64,000 bases of DNA from Dysgonomonas mossii DSM 22836 (GCF_000213575.1 NZ_GL892005.1:186001-250000); one strand, 5' to 3'. Counted from the stretch's first letter, positions 9,044 through 19,079 are shown. A program made the numbers and translations. The notes: generated by a model not told the origin, from the letters alone.

Positions 9044-12000
9044 ATGGTTTCTTTCTTTCAAACCCCTTCCGGGAACATTATTGCTGTTCAAACAAGCTTC
9101 ACCCTCAACGATGATTTTATCCAACGCCTGACATGGGCATTCAGTGGTGCAACTATGCTTGATTCTGATGAAGTTTCAGGCTTTTTTGTTGGTCCTCGCC
9201 GTGAGATGATAACCCCATGGAGTACAAATGCTGTGGAAATTACCCAGAATATGGGGATAGAGGGAATTGTGCGTATCGAAGAATTTTTTCCTGTCGCAAG
9301 TACCGATGCAGAGCATGATTCTATGCTCCAACGTATATACAATGGGCTTAATCAGCGTATTTTTACAATAGATAAGACGCCGGAACCTATTATAGAGATC
9401 GATGATATCGAAGCATATAACCAGCAGGAAGGCTTGGCCTTAAGCGAAGATGAGGTTGAATATCTGAATAGTGTAAGCCAACGATTGGGACGTAAGCTGA
9501 CAGATAGCGAGGTGTTTGGATTCTCTCAGGTGAATTCAGAGCATTGCCGTCACAAAATATTTAATGGAACATTTATCATTGATGGTGAAGAAAAAGAAAG
9601 TTCTTTATTTAAACTGATAAAAAAGACATCTCAAACTAATCCGAACAAATTAGTTTCAGCATATAAAGATAATGTAGCCTTCAGTATGGGGCCTCAAATA
9701 GAACAGTTTGCACCTACAGAGGGTGATAAACCAAGTTATTTTGAGGTTACGCCGATCAAATCGGTTATCTCTCTGAAAGCTGAGACTCATAACTTCCCTA
9801 CAACTGTAGAGCCGTTCAATGGTGCTGCTACAGGATCGGGAGGTGAAATTCGTGACCGTCTGGGTGGTGGTAAAGCATCCTTGCCTATTGCCGGAACAGC
9901 AGTTTATATGACTTCTTACCCAAGAACCAAAAAAGGAAAAGCATGGGAGGAAGCAATTGAAGAAAGACCTTGGCTATATCAGACTCCGGAGGAGATACTG
10001 ATAAAAGCATCTAACGGTGCTTCTGATTTCGGAAATAAATTTGGTCAACCGCTCATTTGTGGGTCATTACTTACATTCGAGCATGAAGAAAATAGAAAGA
10101 AATTTGCTTTCGATAAAGTAATTATGCTAGCCGGAGGGGTAGGGTATGCCAACAAGCGTGATGCGCTCAAAGGTGAACCTAAACCCGGAGAAAAAGTCGT
10201 AATATTAGGAGGTGACAATTACCGTATCGGTATGGGCGGTGGAGCTGTCTCGTCTGTTGATACAGGTCAGTATTCAAGCGGAATAGAACTGAATGCCGTA
10301 CAGCGTGCAAATCCTGAAATGCAAAAGCGTGCAGCCAATGTTATTCGTGCTTTAGCACAGTCGAAAGATAATCCAATCGTGTCTATTCACGATCATGGAG
10401 CAGGAGGTCACTTGAATTGTTTGTCGGAACTGATAGAGGCTACGGGAGGAAAGATAGATGTATCTAAACTGCCTGTGGGAGACCCTACTTTATCTTCGAA
10501 AGAGATTGTAGGAAATGAAAGTCAGGAACGTATGGGCTTGCTTATCCCGGAAGAAGCTGTAGACAAAATAGAACGAATTGCTCAGCGTGAGCGTTCACCG
10601 ATGTACGTAGTAGGTGAGACTACTAACGATATGAAGTTGGTGTTTGAACAGGCTGACGGAAAACGTCCGATAGATTTGAAGCTGGAAGACTTCTTTGGCA
10701 AAGCGCCTAAGACAATCATGCGCGATGATACGCTTGAAGAAGAATATACCAATCCGGAATATGATCTCTCAAAACTCGAAGACTATATAAAAAATGTACT
10801 GCAATTAGAAGCTGTTGCTTGTAAAGACTGGTTAACAAACAAAGTAGATCGTTCGGTGACAGGTAAAGTTGCCCGCCAGCAAACGCAAGGAGAAATTCAG
10901 TTACCACTGAGTGACCTTGGAGCTGTGGCTTTAGATTATAAAGGAAAAGCAGGGATAGCAACATCTATAGGGCATGCGCCTCAGGCTGCGATGGTAGATC
11001 CAGCTGCAGGTTCGGTGCTTGCTATTGCCGAATCGCTTACAAATATAATATTTGCACCTATCGAAGATGGCTTGAAGGGCATTTCGTTGAGTGCTAACTG
11101 GATGTGGCCTTGTAAAAATCCGGGAGAAGATGCACGCTTGTACAAAGCCGTAGAGGCATGTTCTGAGTTTGCTTGCGAACTGGGGGTAAATATCCCTACA
11201 GGTAAGGACTCTCTTTCGATGACTCAGAAATACGGAGACGAAAAAGTGTATTCACCGGGTACTGTGATCATTTCAGCAGCAGGTGAAGTAAAAAATATAC
11301 GCAAGATTGTTTCTCCTGTATTGGCATATATAAAAGGAACATACCTCTATTATATAGATTTCTCTTTCGATACCTTCAAGCTTGGAGGTTCAGCTTTTGC
11401 CCAGACTATGAATAAGCTAGGAGAGGAAGTGCCAACTGTTCAGGATACTGAATATTTCAAAAATGCATTTAATGCTGTTCAGGAGTTAATAGACAGGGGA
11501 TTGATACTTGCAGGACATGATATTTCAGCCGGAGGTCTTGTTACCACAATGCTTGAAATGTGTTTTGCAAATCCTCAGGGAGGTCTTGAATCTCGCTTAG
11601 ATAAGCTGCATCATGCAGATATAATAAAAGTATTGTTCTCCGAAAATCCGGGTATTCTTATTCAGGTAAAACATCATCATCTGGTAGAAAAAATTCTTGA
11701 TGATTATGGTATTGGTTTTGCGATTATTGCCAGACCGATTGAGGAGAGAAAACTTGTGATCCAGAAAGATGCGTTTGTTCAAGAATTTGATATAGACGAG
11801 CTGCGTGACGTATGGTTCGAGTCTTCATACTTACTCGATAAAAAGCAAAGCGGAGAGAAACTAGCCGCAGAGCGTTTCCAAAACTATAAAAAACAGCCAT
11901 TACAATTTAACTATAATCCTTCTTTTACAGGCAAATTTGCTCAGTTTGGTATCGATCCGGACAGAGTAAAACCTACCGGACTAAAAGCGGCTATTATCAG

Positions 12001-12739
12001 GGAGAAAGGAACGAATGGAGAACGTGAGATGGCATATTCCTTGTATCTTGCAGGGTTTGATGTGAAGGACGTACATATGACAGACTTAGCTTCTGGTAGA
12101 GAAACACTTGAAGATATCAATCTGATTGTTTTCTGCGGTGGCTTCTCTAATTCAGACGTACTTGGCTCGGCTAAAGGTTGGGCAGGAAGCTTCATGTTCA
12201 ATGAAAAAGCGAAGGAAACTCTTCGCAAGTATTACCAACGTGAAGATACATTGAGTCTTGGTGTATGCAACGGCTGTCAGTTGATGATGGAGCTTGGGCT
12301 GGTATATCCTGATCACGATGTGAAACCTAAGATGGAACATAATGCTTCTCATAAGTTTGAATCTACTTATGTGAGCGTAGAAGTTCCACAAAACGAATCT
12401 GTTATGTTTGGTTCTCTATCAGGTAGCAAGCTTGGTATATGGGTAGCGCATGGTGAAGGACGTTTCTCGATGCCAAAGGCAGAATCGGAATACAATGTTA
12501 TAGCTAAATATATTTACAGCGAATATCCGGGCAACCCGAATGGTTCTGATTATGATATTGCCGGTGTTGTTTCTAAAGATGGACGTCACTTGGCTATTAT
12601 GCCTCACCTCGAACGTTCTTTATTTCCTTGGCAATGTGCATATCTGCCATTCGAACATCGTAGAGATGATTTTACTCCTTGGATAGAAGCATTTGTAAAT
12701 GCAAGAGAGTGGGTGAAAAACGTAATTACTAAAAAATAA
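9044..12739 (+). CDS. purL: Phosphoribosylformylglycinamidine synthase
   Basis: A 1231-residue single-chain FGAR amidotransferase, the fourth step of de novo purine synthesis, making FGAM from FGAR, ATP and glutamine. An N-terminal PurS-like region comes first. Two PurM-like halves follow ('KAETHNFPTTVEPFNGAATGSGG', 'DHGAGGHLNCLSELIE' and later 'ANWMWPCKNPGEDARLY', 'GHDISAGGLVTTMLEM'). The class I glutamine amidotransferase domain is C-terminal, with nucleophile C1075 in 'GVCNGCQLM' and the His-containing 'PHLERSLFPW'. Length fits the large fused PurL type rather than the PurLQS split form. A promoter match lies 40 bases upstream and a hairpin terminator follows. Confidence 0.97.
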   Translation: MVSFFQTPSGNIIAVQTSFTLNDDFIQRLTWAFSGATMLDSDEVSGFFVGPRREMITPWSTNAVEITQNMGIEGIVRIEEFFPVASTDAEHDSMLQRIYNGLNQRIFTIDKTPEPIIEIDDIEAYNQQEGLALSEDEVEYLNSVSQRLGRKLTDSEVFGFSQVNSEHCRHKIFNGTFIIDGEEKESSLFKLIKKTSQTNPNKLVSAYKDNVAFSMGPQIEQFAPTEGDKPSYFEVTPIKSVISLKAETHNFPTTVEPFNGAATGSGGEIRDRLGGGKASLPIAGTAVYMTSYPRTKKGKAWEEAIEERPWLYQTPEEILIKASNGASDFGNKFGQPLICGSLLTFEHEENRKKFAFDKVIMLAGGVGYANKRDALKGEPKPGEKVVILGGDNYRIGMGGGAVSSVDTGQYSSGIELNAVQRANPEMQKRAANVIRALAQSKDNPIVSIHDHGAGGHLNCLSELIEATGGKIDVSKLPVGDPTLSSKEIVGNESQERMGLLIPEEAVDKIERIAQRERSPMYVVGETTNDMKLVFEQADGKRPIDLKLEDFFGKAPKTIMRDDTLEEEYTNPEYDLSKLEDYIKNVLQLEAVACKDWLTNKVDRSVTGKVARQQTQGEIQLPLSDLGAVALDYKGKAGIATSIGHAPQAAMVDPAAGSVLAIAESLTNIIFAPIEDGLKGISLSANWMWPCKNPGEDARLYKAVEACSEFACELGVNIPTGKDSLSMTQKYGDEKVYSPGTVIISAAGEVKNIRKIVSPVLAYIKGTYLYYIDFSFDTFKLGGSAFAQTMNKLGEEVPTVQDTEYFKNAFNAVQELIDRGLILAGHDISAGGLVTTMLEMCFANPQGGLESRLDKLHHADIIKVLFSENPGILIQVKHHHLVEKILDDYGIGFAIIARPIEERKLVIQKDAFVQEFDIDELRDVWFESSYLLDKKQSGEKLAAERFQNYKKQPLQFNYNPSFTGKFAQFGIDPDRVKPTGLKAAIIREKGTNGEREMAYSLYLAGFDVKDVHMTDLASGRETLEDINLIVFCGGFSNSDVLGSAKGWAGSFMFNEKAKETLRKYYQREDTLSLGVCNGCQLMMELGLVYPDHDVKPKMEHNASHKFESTYVSVEVPQNESVMFGSLSGSKLGIWVAHGEGRFSMPKAESEYNVIAKYIYSEYPGNPNGSDYDIAGVVSKDGRHLAIMPHLERSLFPWQCAYLPFEHRRDDFTPWIEAFVNAREWVKNVITKK

Positions 12740-12786
12740 AATTATCTGCATTTGGATATCGAATGATATTCATAAGTAAAGGGTAG

Positions 12787-12837
12787 AAAGGTAACAGCTA
12801 AAATATTATAAATAGCTGTTGCCTTTATTCCTTTTTT
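12787..12837 (+). terminator. Intrinsic terminator after purL
   Basis: AAAGGTAACAGCTA pairs with TAGCTGTTGCCTTT (14 bp, one G-U) around a 12-base loop, followed by ATTCCTTTTTT. The thioesterase genes start 28 bases later, so they have their own promoter or depend on read-through. Confidence 0.65.
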
Positions 12838-12864
12838 GAAGTTTTGTAGAGCTAAAATATAAAA

Positions 12865-13281
12865 ATGGAAGAGAAGAGAACGCTATTCGAACAGGCAATG
12901 AAGGTGCGCGACTATGAATGTGATGCACAAGGTATTGTCAATAATGCGAATTACCAACATTACTATGAAGTTGTGCGCCATGAATTTTTGGAAAAGCATA
13001 ATCTTAATTTTTATGAACTGCATCAGCAAGGTATAGATGCGGTAGTAGTGAGTGTATATATCCGCTACAAGCATTCTTTGCGTGGTAGTAATGACTTTGT
13101 ATGCACTGTTGATTCTATCGAAAGAGAAGGAATACGATATATTTTCAATCAGAAAATAGTTCGTTTAAGGGATAATAAAATTTGTTCTACAGCTCGGTTT
13201 GAGATTGCCTGTATGATAAATGGTAAAGTAGGGAAGCCTCAAATTTTTGATGAGATTTTGGGTAAATATATTGTACAATAG
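12865..13281 (+). CDS. Acyl-CoA thioesterase, 4HBT hotdog fold (first copy)
   Basis: A 138-residue hotdog-fold protein of the YbgC/FadM type. The active-site region 'VRDYECDAQGIVNNANYQHYYEVVRHEFL' contains the catalytic Asp position in 'CDAQGIVNNANY'. It presumably hydrolyses a cytosolic acyl-CoA; chain preference cannot be read. It is followed after 26 bases by a close paralogue and then by a histidine phosphatase, apparently in one operon. A role in acyl-ACP release is an alternative. Confidence 0.88.
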   Translation: MEEKRTLFEQAMKVRDYECDAQGIVNNANYQHYYEVVRHEFLEKHNLNFYELHQQGIDAVVVSVYIRYKHSLRGSNDFVCTVDSIEREGIRYIFNQKIVRLRDNKICSTARFEIACMINGKVGKPQIFDEILGKYIVQ

Positions 13282-13307
13282 ATAACAGAATATTAGCAGA
13301 TACGCTT

Positions 13308-13715
13308 ATGGCACTCACGTTTGAAAATAAAATGAAAGTTCGCGACTACGAATGCGATTCACAAGGGGTGGTTAATAATGCTATATATCTGCATTATTTT
13401 GAAGCTACACGTCACGAGTTGATGGAGAAGTGCGGATTGCGTTTGCGTGATCTCACCGAAGCGAATATACTACCTGTGGTGCGTAATGTAAATATTAGCT
13501 ATCGGAATTCTTTACGGGGATCGGAAGAATTTGTGTGTAGTATTAAGATCATGCGCAAAGGTGTTCGGTATCTGTTTCATCAACAAATTGTCCGTGTGCC
13601 CGACAACACTTTGTGTGCCGACGCTGTTATAGAGGTAGTTTGTTTGATTAATAGTAAAGTGGCAAAGCCGGATATATTTGATAAGGCCTTTGCCGATTAT
13701 ATAAATTGGGAATAA
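13308..13715 (+). CDS. Acyl-CoA thioesterase, 4HBT hotdog fold (second copy)
   Basis: A 135-residue paralogue of the gene before it, with the same motif 'MKVRDYECDSQGVVNNAIYLHYFE' in two pieces and the shared 'SLRGS(N/E)' segment before the central strand. Hotdog enzymes work as dimers or tetramers of dimers, so the two products could mix, though that is inference. The next gene starts six bases after its stop codon, indicating translational coupling. Confidence 0.88.
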   Translation: MALTFENKMKVRDYECDSQGVVNNAIYLHYFEATRHELMEKCGLRLRDLTEANILPVVRNVNISYRNSLRGSEEFVCSIKIMRKGVRYLFHQQIVRVPDNTLCADAVIEVVCLINSKVAKPDIFDKAFADYINWE

Positions 13716-13721
13716 GAAAAA

Positions 13722-14435
13722 ATGAATTCAAAAATAACATTATATGTTGCCCGTCACGGCAAAACGTTGATGAATACTCTTGATAGAGTTCAAGGGTGGT
13801 GTGATTCTCCTCTTACTGATGAGGGGATTGATGTAGCCCGTTATTTGGGACATGGTCTCAATGATGTGGTATTTAGAACCGCATATTGCAGTGATCTTCG
13901 CAGGACAAAACAGACCGTAGAGGTTATTCTGGAAGCCAAAGGGCAAAAAGATATACCTGTATATGAGTTTTCCGGACTACGTGAGGCGTGTTTTGGTGGT
14001 TTCGAAGCCGACTTCAACCATACGATGTGGAATAGTGCGGCTCTTTATCTGCATTACACATCTGTAGATGCAATGTATAAAGATATATTAGCGAAGAAAA
14101 TTAACTACAGGGATGTGTTGAATGCCATACAAAAAATTGATAAGCTGGGAATGGCTGAAAATTTTACTCAGGTAGAACAACGTACTCAGGCGAGCCTGAA
14201 AGAGATTGCCGAAAAGGAGATCCGAAAAGGAGATGGTAATATCCTTGTTATATCCCACGGAATGAGTATATTGGCAATGCTTCTTAGCTTAGGAGGCGAC
14301 AAATTATTTACTAAGCCACTGGATAATGCAGCGGTATGCAAAGTCACTTATCAGAATGGTGAATTTACAGTAGAGTCGATGGCTGATATGAGTTATGTAG
14401 AAAAGGGTAAACTGATGATAGGAGTAGAGGTGTAA
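13722..14435 (+). CDS. Histidine phosphatase family protein
   Basis: A 237-residue branch-1 histidine phosphatase (phosphoglycerate mutase superfamily). The phosphoacceptor motif is 'VARHGKTLMNTLDRVQGW', with the second catalytic His in 'VISHGMSILAMLL' and 'GLREACFGGFEAD' supplying the acid. The divergent middle part and lack of gpmA-specific residues argue for a phosphatase rather than a glycolytic mutase. Its substrate is unknown. It is the last gene of the thioesterase operon and converges on the acidic hypothetical gene with six bases between stops. Confidence 0.85.
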   Translation: MNSKITLYVARHGKTLMNTLDRVQGWCDSPLTDEGIDVARYLGHGLNDVVFRTAYCSDLRRTKQTVEVILEAKGQKDIPVYEFSGLREACFGGFEADFNHTMWNSAALYLHYTSVDAMYKDILAKKINYRDVLNAIQKIDKLGMAENFTQVEQRTQASLKEIAEKEIRKGDGNILVISHGMSILAMLLSLGGDKLFTKPLDNAAVCKVTYQNGEFTVESMADMSYVEKGKLMIGVEV

Positions 14436-14441
14436 AAACTT

Positions 14442-14894
14442 CTACTCATTCAATAATTTATTAAGAAAGTCGTCGAATTCACGATCAAACTTTTCCATCA
14501 GGTCGTTGTCTAACTTGATTGTCGAATCTTCGTTTATCAGCAACAACTCTTCTATTACCTCAAGATTGTCGTCGGCATAGTTTACAGAAAAAGGCTTGTA
14601 TAAATCTAAAGATGAAAACATTTCTTCTTTATCCAAGTCTTCTGTAACTTCTCGTAGAATAGAAATAACCTTATCGTCGCTCAACTCTTCAACTTTATCT
14701 ACCCAGTCGAAAATAACGATTTCAGCGACTTTGTTCTCTTCATCATCATAGAATGCAACTTCACCACTTTCTTTATCTACAGTAATAAATACATCGGTGA
14801 GTGAGCTGCCTTGGTAATCTTTTGATAGGATATCTATTGCCTCTACAAAAGTGCTTCTGATCAGTGATGACGGGCTTTTACGAACTTCTTCCAT
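14442..14894 (-). CDS. Acidic hypothetical protein
   Basis: A 150-residue soluble protein with a strongly acidic composition (many Asp/Glu, for example 'FYDDEENKVAEIVIFDWVDKVEELSDD'). It lacks a signal peptide and any catalytic motif I recognise. It has mixed alpha/beta pattern and a helical C-terminus 'MEKFDREFDDFLNKLLNE'. Coding quality is good (no low-complexity drift, sensible start, promoter match TAACTTTG 18 bases upstream). I cannot assign a family. Confidence 0.75.
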   Translation of the reverse strand: MEEVRKSPSSLIRSTFVEAIDILSKDYQGSSLTDVFITVDKESGEVAFYDDEENKVAEIVIFDWVDKVEELSDDKVISILREVTEDLDKEEMFSSLDLYKPFSVNYADDNLEVIEELLLINEDSTIKLDNDLMEKFDREFDDFLNKLLNE

Positions 14895-14911
14895 TGGCTT
14901 TTTTTCAGCTA

Positions 14912-14919
14912 CAAAGTTA
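14912..14919 (-). promoter_or_regulatory. -7 promoter element for the acidic hypothetical gene
   Basis: The minus strand reads TAACTTTG, matching TAnnTTTG, 18 bases before the start codon at 14894. This implies a very short untranslated leader. Confidence 0.5.
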
Positions 14920-14978
14920 TTTTATACGAAAGTACGAAAAATATTCTATTATCCTATTTCTTTGGATTTCAAAATGTA

Positions 14979-16460
14979 TTACAATAATTCATTTATCCAT
15001 TCCTTCATTTTGTTTGGCTCCATCGAATTACTCTTATATTTCAGTGTTCCTGACTTATCATAAATGAGATAGGTTGGAACTCCTATTAATTGTAAATCAT
15101 TTTTGAGATAATCCCATGTTTTTTCGTCCAGATAATAATGTTCACCTCCTATTTGTGAAACTTTTTCTTCCCAAGTCTTTCGTACAGAAGTATCGTTTGT
15201 TATATATACAAATACAACATCTTTTCCTGTTAATTCTTTTTTTACAGGTTCTATTTGTTTCATGTTTTTCAAACATGGACCACACCACGTTGCCCAAAAG
15301 TCAATGAAAACTACTTTGCCTTCATATTTTTGTAATATTGTGCTTATCAACAGTTCTTTTGAAACTTTGGGTGTTTCATTAATCTTAAAATCTTTCGAAG
15401 AGCTATCGGATTGAATGAGTTTTATTACTTTACTGTTCTCCGTAAATAACATCTCAGAGAAAGCTTCTTCTTTATAATAAGATTTTATATCTTCTTTTTG
15501 CGATCCACTCAGAGGCTTTAACTCATTTAATTGCTTTGTATATGCATTTAGAATTAACATTTTGTCGAAAAAAGAATGATCATTATCAATAATATATTTT
15601 ACAATCGAGTCTGTTTTATCTTTCCACACTTCAAGAGAGTACATATCAATAGGAGGTATTCCAATGTTGTTGGTATTTAGTAAGTTTTGTATTAATATTT
15701 GATAGGAAGGCGAGTATAGATAATATGGGTTGTTCAACTTTAAGTATTTCAATATAGAATAATACGAAATATCAGGCTTGGTTGGCGTGTAATTACTCTC
15801 GTCGTCATGTAACTTATATTTATTCTTTATTGTTTGAGAGTAGTTTAAAATATAAAAATTAGAAAAAAGAGCTTTTAACTCACAGCCCATAATAAGCTTC
15901 AAGTTTTCAGATAAGTCACTTCTTTCTTCCAGCTTTTCTAGGATGTTAGATAATGCTTTCTTACTAATTTGTGCATATTCGTTAGGGGTAATATTGTAAT
16001 CATTTACATCTACACCAAAATCTTTACCCATACATATTTCCAGCAGCTTGTCTCCCATGTTCATATAATTAAACGGAGGACTTAGGCTGTTTTCTATACT
16101 GACGTGCTTTTCGCCATTATTATCAAAAGAAATATTAAGCTTTGTATTTTCATTTGGTAACAGATATATAAGCCCACTGTAAATAGGAGATTCTATAACG
16201 CACAGGCTAACTGCAAATATGGGTATGTTGAAATTAAATGTGCCGTCGTCTTCAATTGGTATTTCAGAGCCAATATTGTCGAAGCCTATTCTATTTATTC
16301 GGATATTAAGTGTTTCAGTTTTTTGTTCTTTTGGTATATTTCCGAGTATCTTTCCTGAAAGAGTTCCTACCCCATATTTAAATTCAGGGATGGGTAGCTG
16401 TGCATGAATAATACATGTGTATAAAACCCAAAAAGCAACTAAAACAATAAGCTTTTTCAT
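14979..16460 (-). CDS. TlpA-like thioredoxin-domain protein, exported
   Basis: A 493-residue protein with a signal peptide (cleavage near 'CIIHAQ'), a long N-terminal region with a beta-rich DUF4369-like start, a helical middle, and a C-terminal thioredoxin fold from about residue 365. The redox centre is 'DFWATWCGPCLKNM' (CGPC), and the cis-Pro is in 'LIGVPTYLIYD'. Bacteroidetes encode many such proteins, which act in the periplasm as thiol-disulfide reductases or oxidases. Partner proteins are not evident here. It lies between the acidic hypothetical gene and cysE. Confidence 0.85.
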   Translation of the reverse strand: MKKLIVLVAFWVLYTCIIHAQLPIPEFKYGVGTLSGKILGNIPKEQKTETLNIRINRIGFDNIGSEIPIEDDGTFNFNIPIFAVSLCVIESPIYSGLIYLLPNENTKLNISFDNNGEKHVSIENSLSPPFNYMNMGDKLLEICMGKDFGVDVNDYNITPNEYAQISKKALSNILEKLEERSDLSENLKLIMGCELKALFSNFYILNYSQTIKNKYKLHDDESNYTPTKPDISYYSILKYLKLNNPYYLYSPSYQILIQNLLNTNNIGIPPIDMYSLEVWKDKTDSIVKYIIDNDHSFFDKMLILNAYTKQLNELKPLSGSQKEDIKSYYKEEAFSEMLFTENSKVIKLIQSDSSSKDFKINETPKVSKELLISTILQKYEGKVVFIDFWATWCGPCLKNMKQIEPVKKELTGKDVVFVYITNDTSVRKTWEEKVSQIGGEHYYLDEKTWDYLKNDLQLIGVPTYLIYDKSGTLKYKSNSMEPNKMKEWINELL

Positions 16461-16484
16461 CGTGTTAATATTGGCTACTTGGAA

Positions 16485-17303
16485 CTATATATTAAAATCC
16501 AGAATATGTTCACCTGTTTTTAGTGTATTATGTATTCTGATTTCTGCATTTTGCTGTACTAATGAATATGGTACCACACTCTTTGTCAGCCAAGCGTTAC
16601 CTCCGATGGTAGAGTCGTGTCCTACAACGGTATTACCTCCCAAAATTGTTGCTCCTGCATATATAACCACATTATTTTCGATGGTGGGATGCCTTTTTTC
16701 GTTCGCTAATCCTTTAGTTACAAATAAAGCTCCGAGAGTAACGCCTTGATATATTTTTACATTATCGCCGATGATTGTTGTTTCGCCGATAACGATCCCT
16801 GTGCCATGGTCTATATAAAAGGCTTTTCCTATCTCTGCACCGGGGTTAATATCTATCCCCACTTTCGAGTGTGCGTATTCAGAAAATAAACGAGGAATAA
16901 TAGGCGTTTTCATCTTGTAGAACTCATGCGATATACGGTAAACTACCTGCGCAAAAAAACCGGGATAAGTTAAGATTACCTCTTCTATCGATTTTGCAGC
17001 CGGATCGTTTTTGTAATATACTTCCGCTTCGTCATATAGTTGGTCTTGTAGTTCCGGCAGATGAGAAATGAATTTTCCGACAGTTTCTTCTGCTTGAGCC
17101 CTATCCAGCAAAGCCGAAATATTCTCCACCATAATGGAGTAAAAATAATACAGCTTTTTCTCTCTCGATTTCTCCTGATCGCAAATTGGAAATAGTACAC
17201 GGTGTATCAATGTGTTCAAAGCATCTTCCAGTTCTATTCTGTTAATTGGTAAATGTTTTGATTCTGCTCTTAATTTATTCGCTATTTCGTAAATATTAGT
17301 CAT
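16485..17303 (-). CDS. cysE: Serine O-acetyltransferase
   Basis: A left-handed beta-helix acetyltransferase making O-acetylserine from serine and acetyl-CoA, the committed step to cysteine. An N-terminal helical domain (to about 150) precedes hexapeptide repeats: 'GIDINPGAEIGKAFYIDHGTGIVIGE' region, then 'NVKIYQGVTLGAL' and 'GATILGGNTVVG'. The catalytic His is in 'IDHGTG'. The frame opens at 17327, but I chose the ATG at 17303 because the eight extra residues are not typical of the family and the shorter product begins 'MTNIYEIANKLR'. The 273-residue length suits the longer EpsC/SAT type. Confidence 0.9.
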   Translation of the reverse strand: MTNIYEIANKLRAESKHLPINRIELEDALNTLIHRVLFPICDQEKSREKKLYYFYSIMVENISALLDRAQAEETVGKFISHLPELQDQLYDEAEVYYKNDPAAKSIEEVILTYPGFFAQVVYRISHEFYKMKTPIIPRLFSEYAHSKVGIDINPGAEIGKAFYIDHGTGIVIGETTIIGDNVKIYQGVTLGALFVTKGLANEKRHPTIENNVVIYAGATILGGNTVVGHDSTIGGNAWLTKSVVPYSLVQQNAEIRIHNTLKTGEHILDFNI

Positions 17304-17448
17304 GATTTTCAGTGTTGTGGAAAACAAAAATAAGAATTAAAACAATATCTCTGGAAATTTGATAATGTTAAATTATTATATGTTATAAATCATGCTATTA
17401 TAGGTGAATTTTTTAAAAGTAAATTGATATAAATAACTTCTTTATTTA

Positions 17449-17456
17449 TATTTTTG
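17449..17456 (+). promoter_or_regulatory. -7 promoter element of gdhA
   Basis: TATTTTTG matches TAnnTTTG and lies 33 bases before the chosen start at 17490. It overlaps the longer open frame that begins at 17454, which argues against that upstream start. Confidence 0.55.
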
Positions 17457-17489
17457 TATAGTAAAGTAACCGACCTAATCCTTTATATT

Positions 17490-18827
17490 ATGAATATTAA
17501 TGACATTTTATCATCTTTAGAGGCAAGACATCCAGGAGAATCCGAATTCTTGCAAGCAGTAAAAGAGGTGCTTGTATCCATCGAAGATGTTTATAATCAA
17601 CACCCCGAATTTGAAAAGAACCGGATTATAGAACGTCTGGTAGAGCCGGATCGTATATTCACATTTAAGGTACCTTGGGTAGACGACCGTGGCGATATTC
17701 AGGTGAATATCGGCTATCGGGTACAATTCAATAATGCAATTGGCCCTTATAAAGGAGGTCTAAGATTTCACGCTTCGGTAAATCTTTCTTCACTCAAATT
17801 CTTAGGGTTTGAGCAGACGTTTAAGAATGCACTTACTACTTTGCCGATGGGTGGAGGTAAAGGAGGATCAGACTTTAGTCCGAGAGGAAAGTCAAATGCC
17901 GAAATTATGCGTTTCTGTCAGGCTTTTATACTCGAGCTTTGGCGCAATATTGGCCCTGATACAGATGTCCCTGCTGGAGATATAGGTGTGGGTACTCGCG
18001 AGATAGGTTATATGTATGGTATGTACAAAAAGCTGGCTCGTGAAAATACCGGTACTTTTACCGGAAAAGGATTGGAATACGGAGGTTCATTGGTACGTCC
18101 TGAGGCTACAGGATTTGGAGCTCTTTATTTTGTGAATGAAATGCTTAAAGCAAAAAATATAGACATTAAAGGTAAGACTGTTGCTGTTTCAGGCTTTGGA
18201 AATGTAGCGTGGGGTGCAACACTCAAAGCTACCGAGCTGGGAGCAAAAGTGGTAACTATTTCCGGGCCTGACGGTTATATCTATGATGCAGACGGAGTGA
18301 GTGGAGAAAAGATAGAATATATGCTTGAGTTGCGCGACTCGGGTAATGACATTGTAGCACCTTATGCAGAGAAATTCCCGAATGCAGTATTCCATGCAGG
18401 CAAAAAACCTTGGGGTGAAAAAGTGGATATTGCTTTACCATGTGCTATACAAAATGAATTAAACCTTCAGGATGCTCAGGCCTTGATAGCTAATGGAGTG
18501 ACTTGTGTAGCCGAAGTGTCTAATATGGGCTGTACGGCAGAGGCTGTAGACTTTTTCATCGAGCAGCATGCGCTCTTTGCTCCGGGTAAGGCTGTGAATG
18601 CAGGTGGTGTTGCTACATCAGGTTTAGAAATGAGTCAGAATGCGATGCATATACAATGGGGTGCCGAAGAGGTTGACCAACGTTTGCATGGTATTATGAA
18701 AAATATACATGGACAATGTCTCAAATTTGGAAAAGACAACGGTGAATATATTAATTATGTGAAAGGGGCAAACGTTGCCGGATTTATGAAAGTAGCCCGA
18801 GCAATGATAGCGCAAGGAGTAATATAA
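17490..18827 (+). CDS. gdhA: NADP-specific glutamate dehydrogenase
   Basis: A 445-residue hexameric-type glutamate dehydrogenase interconverting 2-oxoglutarate plus ammonia and glutamate. The substrate domain has 'GPYKGGLRFHASVNLSSLKFL' with the binding Lys, 'LPMGGGKGGSDF' with the catalytic Lys, and 'DVPAGDIGVGTREIGYMYG'. The nucleotide-binding domain begins 'VAVSGFGNVAWG'. Length and motifs fit the NADPH-dependent assimilatory class. The start at 17490 (product begins MNINDIL) is preferred over 17454 because a promoter match lies inside the longer reading. A strong terminator follows. Confidence 0.96.
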   Translation: MNINDILSSLEARHPGESEFLQAVKEVLVSIEDVYNQHPEFEKNRIIERLVEPDRIFTFKVPWVDDRGDIQVNIGYRVQFNNAIGPYKGGLRFHASVNLSSLKFLGFEQTFKNALTTLPMGGGKGGSDFSPRGKSNAEIMRFCQAFILELWRNIGPDTDVPAGDIGVGTREIGYMYGMYKKLARENTGTFTGKGLEYGGSLVRPEATGFGALYFVNEMLKAKNIDIKGKTVAVSGFGNVAWGATLKATELGAKVVTISGPDGYIYDADGVSGEKIEYMLELRDSGNDIVAPYAEKFPNAVFHAGKKPWGEKVDIALPCAIQNELNLQDAQALIANGVTCVAEVSNMGCTAEAVDFFIEQHALFAPGKAVNAGGVATSGLEMSQNAMHIQWGAEEVDQRLHGIMKNIHGQCLKFGKDNGEYINYVKGANVAGFMKVARAMIAQGVI

Positions 18828-18854
18828 TAACTGATTTTGTAAATCAATCGATTG

Positions 18855-18896
18855 AAAAGCCTTTTAAATTCATGTAATTTAGAAGGCTTTTTTTTA
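18855..18896 (+). terminator. Intrinsic terminator after gdhA
   Basis: AAAAGCCTTTTAAATT pairs with AATTTAGAAGGCTTTT around a five-base loop and runs into a T-tract. The remaining sequence to 19079 is AT-rich with no other feature that I can see. Confidence 0.85.
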
Positions 18897-19079
18897 TTTG
18901 TAGCAGGCAATTGCATTATTATGATATTATCCATAACTAGGTGGACGGAAATTATTTGTTTCTTTCCGTATGGTAAGTGAGATCAGCATTAAAAAAATAT
19001 ATTCTTAATTACTTCCTCAATTATTGAATTTTTACTTACTTTGCGATTCAAAGTGAGGTGTTTATACTAAATTTCATAT